The notes beneath the pieces are model-generated. The model saw only the letters and a list, made by a program, of their open reading frames with translations. It searched no databases and had not been told where the DNA came from. From assembly GCA_013112545.1 (NCBI GenBank), contig JABFGJ010000009.1, forward strand, positions 62,001-126,000: a stretch of DNA of 64,000 nucleotides. The letters are read 5' to 3'. Position 1 is the first letter of the stretch. Every line of letters starts with the position of its first letter. This document shows positions 8,898 through 15,577 of the stretch, in pieces. This DNA is from Bacteroidota bacterium (GTDB lineage: Bacteria > Bacteroidota > Bacteroidia > Flavobacteriales_E > Vicingaceae). The translations under genes were made by a program, and so were the position numbers.

Positions 8898-9818
8898 ATG
8901 CCAATAATTAATCGTAAAGAACTTCAAGCATACAGTCATCTAGAATTACTTGCAAAACAAGTTGTTGAAGGGTTTATTACTGGATTGCACAAAAGTCCAT
9001 TTCATGGATTCTCAGTTGAGTTTGCAGAACATCGTTTGTATAATACCGGAGAATCAACAAGGCATTTGGATTGGAAATTATTCGCTAAAACAGATAAATT
9101 ATTTGTCAAAAGATATGAGGAAGAGACTAATTTAAGATGTCGAGTCATATTAGACATTTCATCTTCGATGTATTTCCCAGAAGAATTAGAGAAAGGGCAG
9201 CATAATAAAATGTTTTTTTCTGTTTATGCCGCCGCCGCTTTAGTTGAATTATTAAAAAAACAACGAGACGCATATGGCTTGAGTTTATTTAGTCAAGAGG
9301 TAGAATTGCATACGGAAGCGAAATCCAATTCAGCACATCAACGATTAATCTTTGCAGAATTAGAAAAGTTGTTGGAAAAAGAAATTCCCAATAAAAGAAC
9401 TTCAGCTGTAGAAGCCCTACATAGTATTTCTGATCGAATTCACAAACGATCTTTGGTCGTTATATTTAGTGATATGCTAGATAATTCGGAAAGAGAAGAT
9501 GATTTGATATCAGCTTTACAGCACCTAAAACACAATAAACATGAAGTTATTTTATTTCATGTTGTAGATAATTCTAAAGAATTGAATTTTGAATTTGAGA
9601 ATAGGCCGTACAAGTTTGTTGATATGGAAAGTGGTGAAGAAGTAAAATTAAACCCTAACGAAGTAAAAGAGTATTATGTACAACAAATGCAGGATAAGAA
9701 AGCTGAGTTAAAATTAAAATGTGGACAGTATGGAATTGAATTTATAGAAGCAGACATTTCTAAAGGATTTAATCAAATTTTATTGCCTTTTTTAGTGAAA
9801 CGAAAAAAAATGTTTTAG
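8898..9818 (+). CDS. DUF58 domain protein with VWA-like fold
   Basis: The 306-residue protein carries the DUF58 core GESTRHLDWKLFAKTDKLFVKRYEEET (about residues 51-77), followed by a von Willebrand A-like strand LDISSSM (Asp86, Ser88, Ser90) resembling a metal-ion-dependent adhesion site. DUF58 proteins usually work with a MoxR AAA+ ATPase, and in Bacteroidota are often next to BatA/BatB-like proteins. None of these is nearby here. No signal peptide is visible, so the protein is probably cytoplasmic or membrane-associated. A promoter-like TACATTTA lies at 8886-8893, four bases before the ATG. Confidence 0.85.
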   Translation: MPIINRKELQAYSHLELLAKQVVEGFITGLHKSPFHGFSVEFAEHRLYNTGESTRHLDWKLFAKTDKLFVKRYEEETNLRCRVILDISSSMYFPEELEKGQHNKMFFSVYAAAALVELLKKQRDAYGLSLFSQEVELHTEAKSNSAHQRLIFAELEKLLEKEIPNKRTSAVEALHSISDRIHKRSLVVIFSDMLDNSEREDDLISALQHLKHNKHEVILFHVVDNSKELNFEFENRPYKFVDMESGEEVKLNPNEVKEYYVQQMQDKKAELKLKCGQYGIEFIEADISKGFNQILLPFLVKRKKMF

Positions 9819-9917
9819 GCTAAAAGCCTTATGAGTTCAGTATCAAAGAGATTTAAAAAAAGTAAAATTTGAGCTTATATTTTTATAAAAAAAATAACAG
9901 AAACTAAAAAAAAGTTT

Positions 9918-9925
9918 TACATTTG
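9918..9925 (+). promoter_or_regulatory. Probable -7 element for tRNA-Asp
   Basis: TACATTTG is a perfect TAnnTTTG -7 box, 39 bases upstream of the tRNA-Asp 5' end. No convincing TTG is found 17-20 bases upstream, so only the -7 half is supported. Confidence 0.5.
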
Positions 9926-9964
9926 CCGTCCGCTTCTGAGAAGTGGAAAGTTCTATAACTTTTT

Positions 9965-10038
9965 GGTCCGGTAGTTCAGTTGGTTAGAATACCTGCCTGT
10001 CACGCAGGGGGTCGCGAGTTCGAGTCTCGTCCGGACCG
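9965..10038 (+). tRNA. tRNA-Asp (anticodon GTC)
   Basis: The cloverleaf folds fully. The acceptor stem pairs GGTCCGG (9965-9971) with CCGGACC (10031-10037), with discriminator G at 10038. The anticodon stem is CCTGC/GCAGG around loop CTGTCAC, giving anticodon GTC. The T loop is TTCGAGT. The 3' CCA is not encoded. A terminator follows immediately. Confidence 0.96.
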
Positions 10039-10039
10039 C

Positions 10040-10076
10040 AAAGCCTTCCTCCATTTGGCGGAGGGCTTTTGCTTTT
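10040..10076 (+). terminator. Terminator after tRNA-Asp
   Basis: The stem AAAGC...CCTCC (10040-10052, with a CTT bulge) pairs with GGAGG-GCTTT (10060-10069) and is followed by a T-rich tract. It directly follows the tRNA 3' end. Confidence 0.75.
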
Positions 10077-10145
10077 TTGAACATATGATGATTATATCGT
10101 TTAAAGATAATGTAATGTAGTTAACATTTTGATACAATACTATAC

Positions 10146-10194
10146 TAGCTCAGCTGGATAGAGCATTCCGATTTTTGAATCGGAAAGGTCACAG
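10146..10194 (+). pseudogene. tRNA-Arg-like fragment A (D arm and anticodon arm only)
   Basis: Twenty-one bases from TAGCTCAGCTGGATAGAGCA onward are identical to the D-arm region of the intact tRNA-Arg at 10234-10307, and GGTCACAG at the end matches its variable/T-arm start. Between them is a different anticodon arm: TTCCGATT pairs perfectly with AATCGGAA around a 4-base loop. The 5' acceptor strand, T loop and 3' acceptor strand are absent, so it cannot be a working tRNA. It may be a decayed duplicate of tRNA-Arg or a leftover of element insertion. Confidence 0.7.
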
Positions 10195-10233
10195 CAAAAC
10201 TTGAAAGAGTTAAGAGTAATGAATTGAAATAAT

Positions 10234-10307
10234 GGTCGAGTAGCTCAGCTGGATAGAGCATCTGCCTTCTAAGCAGACGGTCACAGGTTCGAATCCTGTC
10301 TCGATCA
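10234..10307 (+). tRNA. tRNA-Arg (anticodon TCT)
   Basis: The acceptor stem pairs GGTCGAG (10234-10240) with CTCGATC (10300-10306), allowing one G-T pair; the discriminator is A at 10307. The anticodon stem TCTGC/GCAGA encloses CTTCTAA, giving TCT, which reads AGA/AGG. The T arm ACAGGTTCGAATCCTGT is canonical. CCA is not encoded. A strong terminator starts one base later. Related fragments lie on both sides. Confidence 0.95.
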
Positions 10308-10346
10308 CAAAGCCCCGAATATCGGGGCTTTGTTGTTTTATAAAAA
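10277..10346 (+). repeat. 70-bp direct repeat, copy 1 (tRNA-Arg 3' end plus terminator)
   Basis: The bases from ACGGTCACAGG through the terminator and TATAAAAA are identical to 10627-10696. The repeat covers the T arm, the 3' acceptor strand and the terminator of tRNA-Arg. The two copies flank the GIY-YIG gene. Confidence 0.95.
10308..10338 (+). terminator. Terminator after tRNA-Arg
   Basis: CAAAGCCCCGA and TCGGGGCTTTG form an 11-bp perfect stem with a 3-base loop, followed by TTGTTTTA. An identical copy lies at 10658-10688 after tRNA fragment B. Confidence 0.85.
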
Positions 10347-10359
10347 GTGAAAAATAAAA

Positions 10360-10602
10360 ATGTACACGGTTTATATATTATACTCAAATTCAAAAGACAA
10401 GTATTATGTAGGGCACACATCAGGTATTGAGGATAGATTGACTAGGCATAATACAGGGAGAAACAAATCAACAAAGTATGGTGTTTCTTGGGAATTAGTT
10501 TATAAGGAAGCTTTTAGCACCAAATCTGAAGCCTATCAGCGAGAATTGGAAATCAAAAAGAAGAAATCGAGAGTATATATTGAAAAGCTAATTAAAGGAT
10601 AG
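10360..10602 (+). CDS. Small GIY-YIG nuclease family protein
   Basis: The 80-residue protein is a stand-alone GIY-YIG domain of the UPF0213/YhbQ type. VYILYSNSKDKYYVGHT contains the two signature strands (VYI and YVG), RLTRHNTGRNKSTKYG carries the conserved Arg and the loop that follows, and Glu51 in VYKEAFSTKSEA fits the metal-binding position. Short GIY-YIG proteins are predicted to cut DNA, but most in this subfamily lack tested roles. The gene lies between tRNA-Arg and a tRNA-Arg fragment. Its last codon and TAG stop (GGATAG) are the first bases of that fragment, so the gene abuts or invades the tRNA sequence. Confidence 0.88.
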   Translation: MYTVYILYSNSKDKYYVGHTSGIEDRLTRHNTGRNKSTKYGVSWELVYKEAFSTKSEAYQRELEIKKKKSRVYIEKLIKG

Positions 10603-10658
10603 AGCATTCCGACTTATAAAGTCGGAACGGTCACAGGTTCGAATCCTGTCTCGATCAC
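10597..10658 (+). pseudogene. tRNA-Arg-like fragment B (5' truncated)
   Basis: GGATAGAGCAT (10597-10607) matches the D-arm 3' side of tRNA-Arg, and the bases from 10627 on match its T arm and 3' acceptor strand exactly. The anticodon arm differs and is longer by four bases: TTCCGAC pairs with GTCGGAA around TTATAAA. The 5' acceptor strand and 5' half of the D arm are replaced by the end of the GIY-YIG gene. It is therefore most likely non-functional, although AATCGAG inside the GIY-YIG gene could pair with the 3' acceptor strand at six of seven positions. Confidence 0.75.
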
Positions 10659-10696
10659 AAAGCCCCGAATATCGGGGCTTTGTTGTTTTATAAAAA
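10627..10696 (+). repeat. 70-bp direct repeat, copy 2
   Basis: This is identical to 10277-10346 and carries the tRNA-Arg 3' end and its terminator. The offset is 350 bases, and the GIY-YIG gene occupies most of the interval. Confidence 0.95.
10658..10688 (+). terminator. Terminator, second copy, after fragment B
   Basis: This is the same 11-bp GC-rich stem with 3-base loop and T-rich tail as at 10308-10338. Here it would end transcripts of the GIY-YIG gene. Confidence 0.8.
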
Positions 10697-10801
10697 CTCT
10701 AGAAAGCAGGTGATTAATTTACCATTTCACACGCTATAATATATTGTATTTCTAAGTGAAATGATATTGCAAGTAAATGTTCAAAATCAGATTTACCTAA
10801 T

Positions 10802-10809
10802 TATATTTG
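10802..10809 (+). promoter_or_regulatory. -7 element four bases before the M61 peptidase ATG
   Basis: TATATTTG is a perfect TAnnTTTG box, and the ATG of the next gene starts at 10814 after four bases. With the usual start point 4-7 bases downstream of the box, the mRNA would begin at or just inside the start codon. No clear -33 TTG is seen at the expected distance. Confidence 0.55.
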
Positions 10810-10813
10810 ACAT

Positions 10814-12475
10814 ATGAAGTATCAATTATCTTTTCAAAATCCCTCAAGACATTATCTTGATATCGAATTAATTGCTAAAACAGAAGGGGAGAAAACCTTA
10901 CAATTCCAGCTGCCGGCATGGAGACCTGGACGTTACGAATTGGGCAACTTTGCAAAAAACATTCAGCAATGGAAGGCTTTTGATGAAAATGGCCAAGTTT
11001 TGAATTCCAAGAAATTAACCAAAGATTTATGGGAAGTAAATTGTGAAAAGGCTGATTCTGTTCACATTAAATACAATTATTATTCGATTGACTTAAATGC
11101 AGGTTCTACCTATCTAGATGAATTTCAATTGTATGTAAATCCAGTTAACTGCCTGATGTATATTCCTAATAGGCAAGAAGAAAAATGCAGCATAGTATTG
11201 GAACTGCCCGAAGACTATAAAGTAGCTACTGGACTAAATAGTTTAGGAAACAATGTTTTTGAAACAGCTAATTTTGATGAACTAGCCGATTGTCCATTTA
11301 TTGCATCTAATTCACTAAAAAAAATAACTTATCAAGTTGCCAATACTACATTTTATATGTGGTTTCAAGGAGAATGTAAATTGGATGAAGCTAAATTAGT
11401 TCGAGATTTTACAGCTTTTACTAAAGCGCAAATGGATTTATTTGGCGATTTTCCAACGAAAGAATACCACTTTCTGTTCCAAATTTTACCCCATCAAGCT
11501 TATCATGGGGTAGAGCATAGCAACTCCACTGTAATTGCTTTAGGACCAAGCTACAGCATTATGGACGAAAAAGGAAGATATGAAGATTTGTTGGGTGTTA
11601 GCTCACATGAGCTATTTCACACATGGAATGTGAAGCGCATTCGACCTATAGAAATGCAGCCTTATGAATTTTCTAAAGAAAACTACAGCCGTTTGGGTTA
11701 TTTGTGCGAAGGCGCAACCACTTGGTATGGCGATGAAATGTTGATGCGCTCTAAGGTTTTTGGAGATGAAGCATATTTCAAAACATTGAACCAATTATTA
11801 GATCGTCATTTTAATAATCCTGGAGTTGAAAACCTATCGGTTGCTGAATCTTCTTTTGATACTTGGTTAGATGGTTATGTGCCAGGTGTTCCTAATCGTA
11901 AATCTTCCATATACGTAGAAGGGGCATTGATTACTTTTATGCTGGACTCGATTATTAAAAGAAATTCGAATCAAAAGTATTCTTTTGATGATGTGATGTT
12001 GTGTTTTTACGAGGAATATTATAAAAAGAATAAAGGAGTTTCAGAAGCAGATTACAAACAAGTGGTTGAGCGGTTTGCCAATGATAATTTAGATGATTTT
12101 TTTGCTAAATACATTAATGGTGCTGAAAATATTGAAGAGCAATTAAAGCTTAGTTTTCAGGACATAGGATTGAATTATGAACGTAATCCAGCTGATTTAT
12201 TCCATGAAGCCTATTTAGGTTTTAAATACATCGAAGACAAGGTGTTTAGCATTTATCCTGATTCTACTTCAGAATTAAATGGCTTGTCGGTTGGCGATAC
12301 GATTCATACGGTAAACGGTTATAAAGTAAACGACGATTTAGCGGCTTGGTGCAAGTATTTTAAAGACGTAGATATTTATTTTGGAGTTACTGATTCGCAT
12401 GGCATCGCAAAAGTGGTTTGTGTAGAAGTGACCGATGAAGTTTATTACGCTAGTTATAGGGTGAGTAGAGTGTAG
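10814..12475 (+). CDS. M61 family metallopeptidase with PDZ domain (glycyl aminopeptidase-like)
   Basis: The 553-residue protein has the M61 N-terminal beta domain (about residues 1-160), then a gluzincin catalytic domain. SSHELFHTWNVKRIRP gives the HExxH zinc motif (His265, Glu266, His269), and the downstream Glu in YLCEGATTWYGDEML is the likely third zinc ligand. GVEHSNSTV just before is family-typical. A PDZ domain spans about 460-540. The family removes N-terminal glycine or alanine. No signal peptide is visible, so it is predicted cytoplasmic. It converges with the YdeI-like gene downstream, with a 4-base gap between stops. Confidence 0.9.
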   Translation: MKYQLSFQNPSRHYLDIELIAKTEGEKTLQFQLPAWRPGRYELGNFAKNIQQWKAFDENGQVLNSKKLTKDLWEVNCEKADSVHIKYNYYSIDLNAGSTYLDEFQLYVNPVNCLMYIPNRQEEKCSIVLELPEDYKVATGLNSLGNNVFETANFDELADCPFIASNSLKKITYQVANTTFYMWFQGECKLDEAKLVRDFTAFTKAQMDLFGDFPTKEYHFLFQILPHQAYHGVEHSNSTVIALGPSYSIMDEKGRYEDLLGVSSHELFHTWNVKRIRPIEMQPYEFSKENYSRLGYLCEGATTWYGDEMLMRSKVFGDEAYFKTLNQLLDRHFNNPGVENLSVAESSFDTWLDGYVPGVPNRKSSIYVEGALITFMLDSIIKRNSNQKYSFDDVMLCFYEEYYKKNKGVSEADYKQVVERFANDNLDDFFAKYINGAENIEEQLKLSFQDIGLNYERNPADLFHEAYLGFKYIEDKVFSIYPDSTSELNGLSVGDTIHTVNGYKVNDDLAAWCKYFKDVDIYFGVTDSHGIAKVVCVEVTDEVYYASYRVSRV

Positions 12476-12479
12476 GTTG

Positions 12480-13058
12480 TCAATCTTTAAGCCCTTTTCC
12501 ATCTAGTATTTTAGCGGCGTATTTTTCAATTCTGTCCTTTCTTGTTTTGGATTGTTTAGCTTGAGAAAAATACAACAAGTACCCACGTTGTCTCCCTGGG
12601 CTTAATGCATAAAAAGCCTTTTGAAATTGCTTGCTATTGTCAAATTCTTGTTGAAGTTCAATAGGAGTCTCATATGCTTTCGTTGGTTTAAGTTCAACTT
12701 TTAATCCAGCTTTTTCAACTTCAATGGCTTGAAAAATATATTGCTTAATTAATTCTTGCTGATCAATTATTTCTTCTAAGCTTTTAAAACGAATTTGCCT
12801 TGCTGCTTGCACATTTTTTGTTTGCTGAATTAAGAGGTTTTTTTGATCTTTAAGCAAAACTCCTTTATGAAATAAAATGGCGCAATAGTCTTTAAATCCG
12901 TGAATTAACAAAACATTCTTTTCTTGGAGAGTATAACAAGGCACACCCCATTTTAATTCTTCTTTTAATCCCATTTCGAGGATAATTGCTCTCAATTGTA
13001 TGTATTCTTCTTTCCAAGATTTAGCTCGGTCAATAAATCGGTCAACTGCTGGATTCAT
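12480..13058 (-). CDS. YdeI/OmdA family protein, second copy
   Basis: The 192-residue protein has the same layout as the one at 4113-4697: an N-terminal DUF1801-like part (KWGVPCYTLQEKNVLLIHGFKDYCAILFHKG) and a C-terminal OmdA part (FQKAFYALSPGRQRGYLLYFSQAKQSKTRKDRIEKY). Overall similarity by eye is moderate, so the split is old. Function is unknown. It follows the secreted-protein gene at 13067-13975 by only eight bases and may share its transcript. Confidence 0.82.
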   Translation of the reverse strand: MNPAVDRFIDRAKSWKEEYIQLRAIILEMGLKEELKWGVPCYTLQEKNVLLIHGFKDYCAILFHKGVLLKDQKNLLIQQTKNVQAARQIRFKSLEEIIDQQELIKQYIFQAIEVEKAGLKVELKPTKAYETPIELQQEFDNSKQFQKAFYALSPGRQRGYLLYFSQAKQSKTRKDRIEKYAAKILDGKGLKD

Positions 13059-13066
13059 GTAGAAAT

Positions 13067-13975
13067 TTATTTTATTTCAATGATGCGATTTTCTATATTT
13101 TTTACACTTTCGGCTTGAACAAATTTAGTTTGAATACTGTACATCATCCAACCGGTTATGTGTATTCTTGAAGAGTTGCTTATAACATTACTTAAATCTT
13201 TAAAGCTTTCCTTGTTAGGTTCTTCTGTTCCATTGCTTTTGGCTAGATTAGATAAATATTCGTAAGTCGTATTTACCAATTGCTCTTTATTTACTTCTTG
13301 AGTAAATCGAAGTATAAAGTTATCATTATCTGGATTTAATTCATCTAAGGTTAAAGTGATTTTAGAATCAAACGGTTTTTCTGGATAATACAAATTGGGC
13401 GTTTTCATATTGAATTCTAATATTTTGTTTAGCGTATATTTTGCTCCATGAAAGGTATAAAACTGTTGAATATCTTGAATAGCAGAAGATTCAATGGCTT
13501 CTTTACTAGAGTATAAGTATTCGAATTGCTTCATAATATCAATTGTATTAGGTGCTTCGTTTTGGATGCTCAATAAGGTTTCTTTCATATAATTACTTAC
13601 TTCTTCCCAATTTTCAACACTTAAAAATGCACCTAATTCATCAGTTTTTATAATCACTTTAAGATTTTCCCCTGAAGATATTATTTTTTGAATTAACTCA
13701 TTATCGGAGTTATTTCTAAAATTTCGATACAGCCAAGATACAGTGTAAGAATTTGCACTTGAATCGAGTACTGTAATATCAACATCATACTGTGTTGTTT
13801 CATTTTTAGTGGTATCCTCACCATTAATAACCAAGTTTTGCAAGCTCACAGAATAAGACTGCTTATCTCCAATACTCCAATATGCAATAACTTGAGCTGT
13901 AGAATCCTCCATGTTTATCTGTCCAAAAGAGTAAGAGCAAAAGAGGCAAAGTATGATGGTAATTAATTTATTCAT
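13067..13975 (-). CDS. Secreted protein of unknown function
   Basis: The 302-residue product starts with a signal peptide (MNKLITIILCLFCSYSFGQ, likely cut after Gly18). The mature part is hydrophilic, with a pattern of beta strands (KQSYSVSLQNLVING, YDVDITVLDSSANSYTVSWLYRNF), and no motif I recognise. It is probably periplasmic or surface-exposed. It lies between the DUF6155-like gene (10 bases upstream on its strand) and the YdeI-like gene, in a probable minus-strand unit. Confidence 0.65.
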   Translation of the reverse strand: MNKLITIILCLFCSYSFGQINMEDSTAQVIAYWSIGDKQSYSVSLQNLVINGEDTTKNETTQYDVDITVLDSSANSYTVSWLYRNFRNNSDNELIQKIISSGENLKVIIKTDELGAFLSVENWEEVSNYMKETLLSIQNEAPNTIDIMKQFEYLYSSKEAIESSAIQDIQQFYTFHGAKYTLNKILEFNMKTPNLYYPEKPFDSKITLTLDELNPDNDNFILRFTQEVNKEQLVNTTYEYLSNLAKSNGTEEPNKESFKDLSNVISNSSRIHITGWMMYSIQTKFVQAESVKNIENRIIEIK

Positions 13976-13985
13976 GTTATTATTC

Positions 13986-14462
13986 TTATAAATTTAAATT
14001 TTCGAGGGTTTCGTTAAAGTCGTATTGTAAATCTTCATGCAAAGTTCCAATTGCTTTCTCGGCTAATTGCTTCTGGCGGATAAAAAGGTTGCTTAAAACA
14101 GTGTTTTCATTGATTGGTGGATTTAATGCTTTTAATTTCGTGCAGAAATAGAGGAGTAGTTCGGCTTCTGTTGCTTTGTTTTGAGAATAACGGATGTATT
14201 TTTTTAATTGACGAAGAATTTTTCGAACTGTTTTTTTCATGAAATAATAATTCGACAAATTGATTTCTGTAAAGAGCGAATCAACTTCTACCTTTATGTT
14301 TTGGATATACAAGGCTTCATCTGCAGCTTCATATAGCAAATAGCTGAGTAACTCTTTATTGTCTTTTTTAAACTTAGAAAGTGTAAGTAATAATTCAATC
14401 AATTCAGTTTGGCCTAAATTGGCTAATTCTAGTTTGATTTCTCGAATACTCGCTGCTTTCAT
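13986..14462 (-). CDS. Small helical protein, possibly DUF6155-like
   Basis: The 158-residue protein is all-helical by composition and rich in Leu, Lys and Glu (LELANLGQTELIELLLTLSKFKKDNKELLSYLLY). It has no signal peptide or membrane segment. The overall pattern resembles DUF6155 proteins of Bacteroidota, but I cannot confirm that by eye. It sits between the NA37 gene and a secreted-protein gene on the same strand, ten bases from the latter. Confidence 0.55.
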   Translation of the reverse strand: MKAASIREIKLELANLGQTELIELLLTLSKFKKDNKELLSYLLYEAADEALYIQNIKVEVDSLFTEINLSNYYFMKKTVRKILRQLKKYIRYSQNKATEAELLLYFCTKLKALNPPINENTVLSNLFIRQKQLAEKAIGTLHEDLQYDFNETLENLNL

Positions 14463-14513
14463 GATTCAAGTTTAAGCAGAAAAAACAAATTAGCTAAGAA
14501 TATACAATTTTGA

Positions 14514-15557
14514 CTAATCTTCTTTTTCGTAATAAATCTTATAGAATTTTCTGCCATCAGCTTCTACACCTTTTTCAATCAAACTCTTATCTCCATGTAT
14601 ATAAACGTGAAAGTTTTTATCCAACTTTAAGATGCTTTTAAATAATCGCTGTTGTTTTTTTACTGCTTGAGTAGAAATGTCAAAATCATCTTGAATTTGT
14701 ATTTCATGTTCAGATCGATAGTTATGATCAAAAGCGCGAAAGGATTCTATGACTTGTTCATCTTGAAAAACCTGAGTTTCAAATTCTTCTTTATTAAAGG
14801 ATTCTTTCGTTTTAAAATACTCTACAGAGCGATTTAATAGATCGATTTTGTCGGTTTTTTCAAGCACAAAATCATCTGGCATTTGCTTGGTGACGTATGT
14901 TTTAGCAATGTTTAGAAAAGCTTTGGTATTATGAAACCCATCGTTACAAGGTTTGAGGTTTAAAAAATTATCTTTCCAATATTGTGCTTCAGTTGATTTA
15001 TTCGATTTATCAATTATAGCCACTTGAAAACCATCTTTTCTTTTTTTATTAAAAATCAAGCAGCCTTTATCAAGCTTATCTACATTAATTCCTTTGGTAT
15101 GTTGTATAGATAGATCTCCTGTTTCATTACTCACTGTTAAAAATGGATGCCTGTTTTCCGACTTAAATATTCCCAAACATTCTACAGGTTCACCATGCAG
15201 TTTTATATTCGTGAAGCGAGCAATAAACAAATCTCCAGGTTTAATATTCGGATGATTGGAAACATCAAATAAATATTGCGCTATTTTAATGCTATTTTCA
15301 TGAAAAGGGATTGCATCTTTAAAAACAGATTCGGAGTAGTTAAACAAAGGGTTTAGCTTAAATTCATTGTTCGAAAAAGTGAAGTTGTATAATTCTTCTC
15401 CATCAAAGGGTTTTAAAAAATAATGGATTAATACGTTTGACAATTCAGTGTTGTCAACTGCTAAAGTGTTTTTAGACAAGTGAAGTTCTTCATCTTCTTT
15501 ATTGCCCACATGATGGGCGGAAAGCGCTTCTAATTCGCAATAATTTGAATCAATCAT
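14514..15557 (-). CDS. Nucleoid-associated protein, NA37/YejK family
   Basis: The 347-residue protein begins with the LSAHHVGNKEDEELHLSK segment, typical of Bacteroidota NA37 proteins, and continues with a mixed alpha/beta domain including LFIARFTNIKLHGEPVECLGIFKSE. NA37 includes E. coli YejK (Ndp), which co-purifies with the nucleoid. Direct DNA activity is poorly defined, and some members occur near defence genes. No signal peptide. It is separated from the SulP gene by 20 bases on the same strand. Confidence 0.78.
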   Translation of the reverse strand: MIDSNYCELEALSAHHVGNKEDEELHLSKNTLAVDNTELSNVLIHYFLKPFDGEELYNFTFSNNEFKLNPLFNYSESVFKDAIPFHENSIKIAQYLFDVSNHPNIKPGDLFIARFTNIKLHGEPVECLGIFKSENRHPFLTVSNETGDLSIQHTKGINVDKLDKGCLIFNKKRKDGFQVAIIDKSNKSTEAQYWKDNFLNLKPCNDGFHNTKAFLNIAKTYVTKQMPDDFVLEKTDKIDLLNRSVEYFKTKESFNKEEFETQVFQDEQVIESFRAFDHNYRSEHEIQIQDDFDISTQAVKKQQRLFKSILKLDKNFHVYIHGDKSLIEKGVEADGRKFYKIYYEKED

Positions 15558-15577
15558 TTGTGTTTTGCATTAAATAA

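Noticed and set aside
10146-10194. Second complete tRNA-Arg
   Set aside because: It lacks the acceptor stem and T loop.
10145-10420. Minus-strand open frame containing CDRDRIRTCDRLLRRQ
   Set aside because: It is a reading of the antisense of tRNA-Arg; this peptide pattern is a classic spurious translation over tRNAs.
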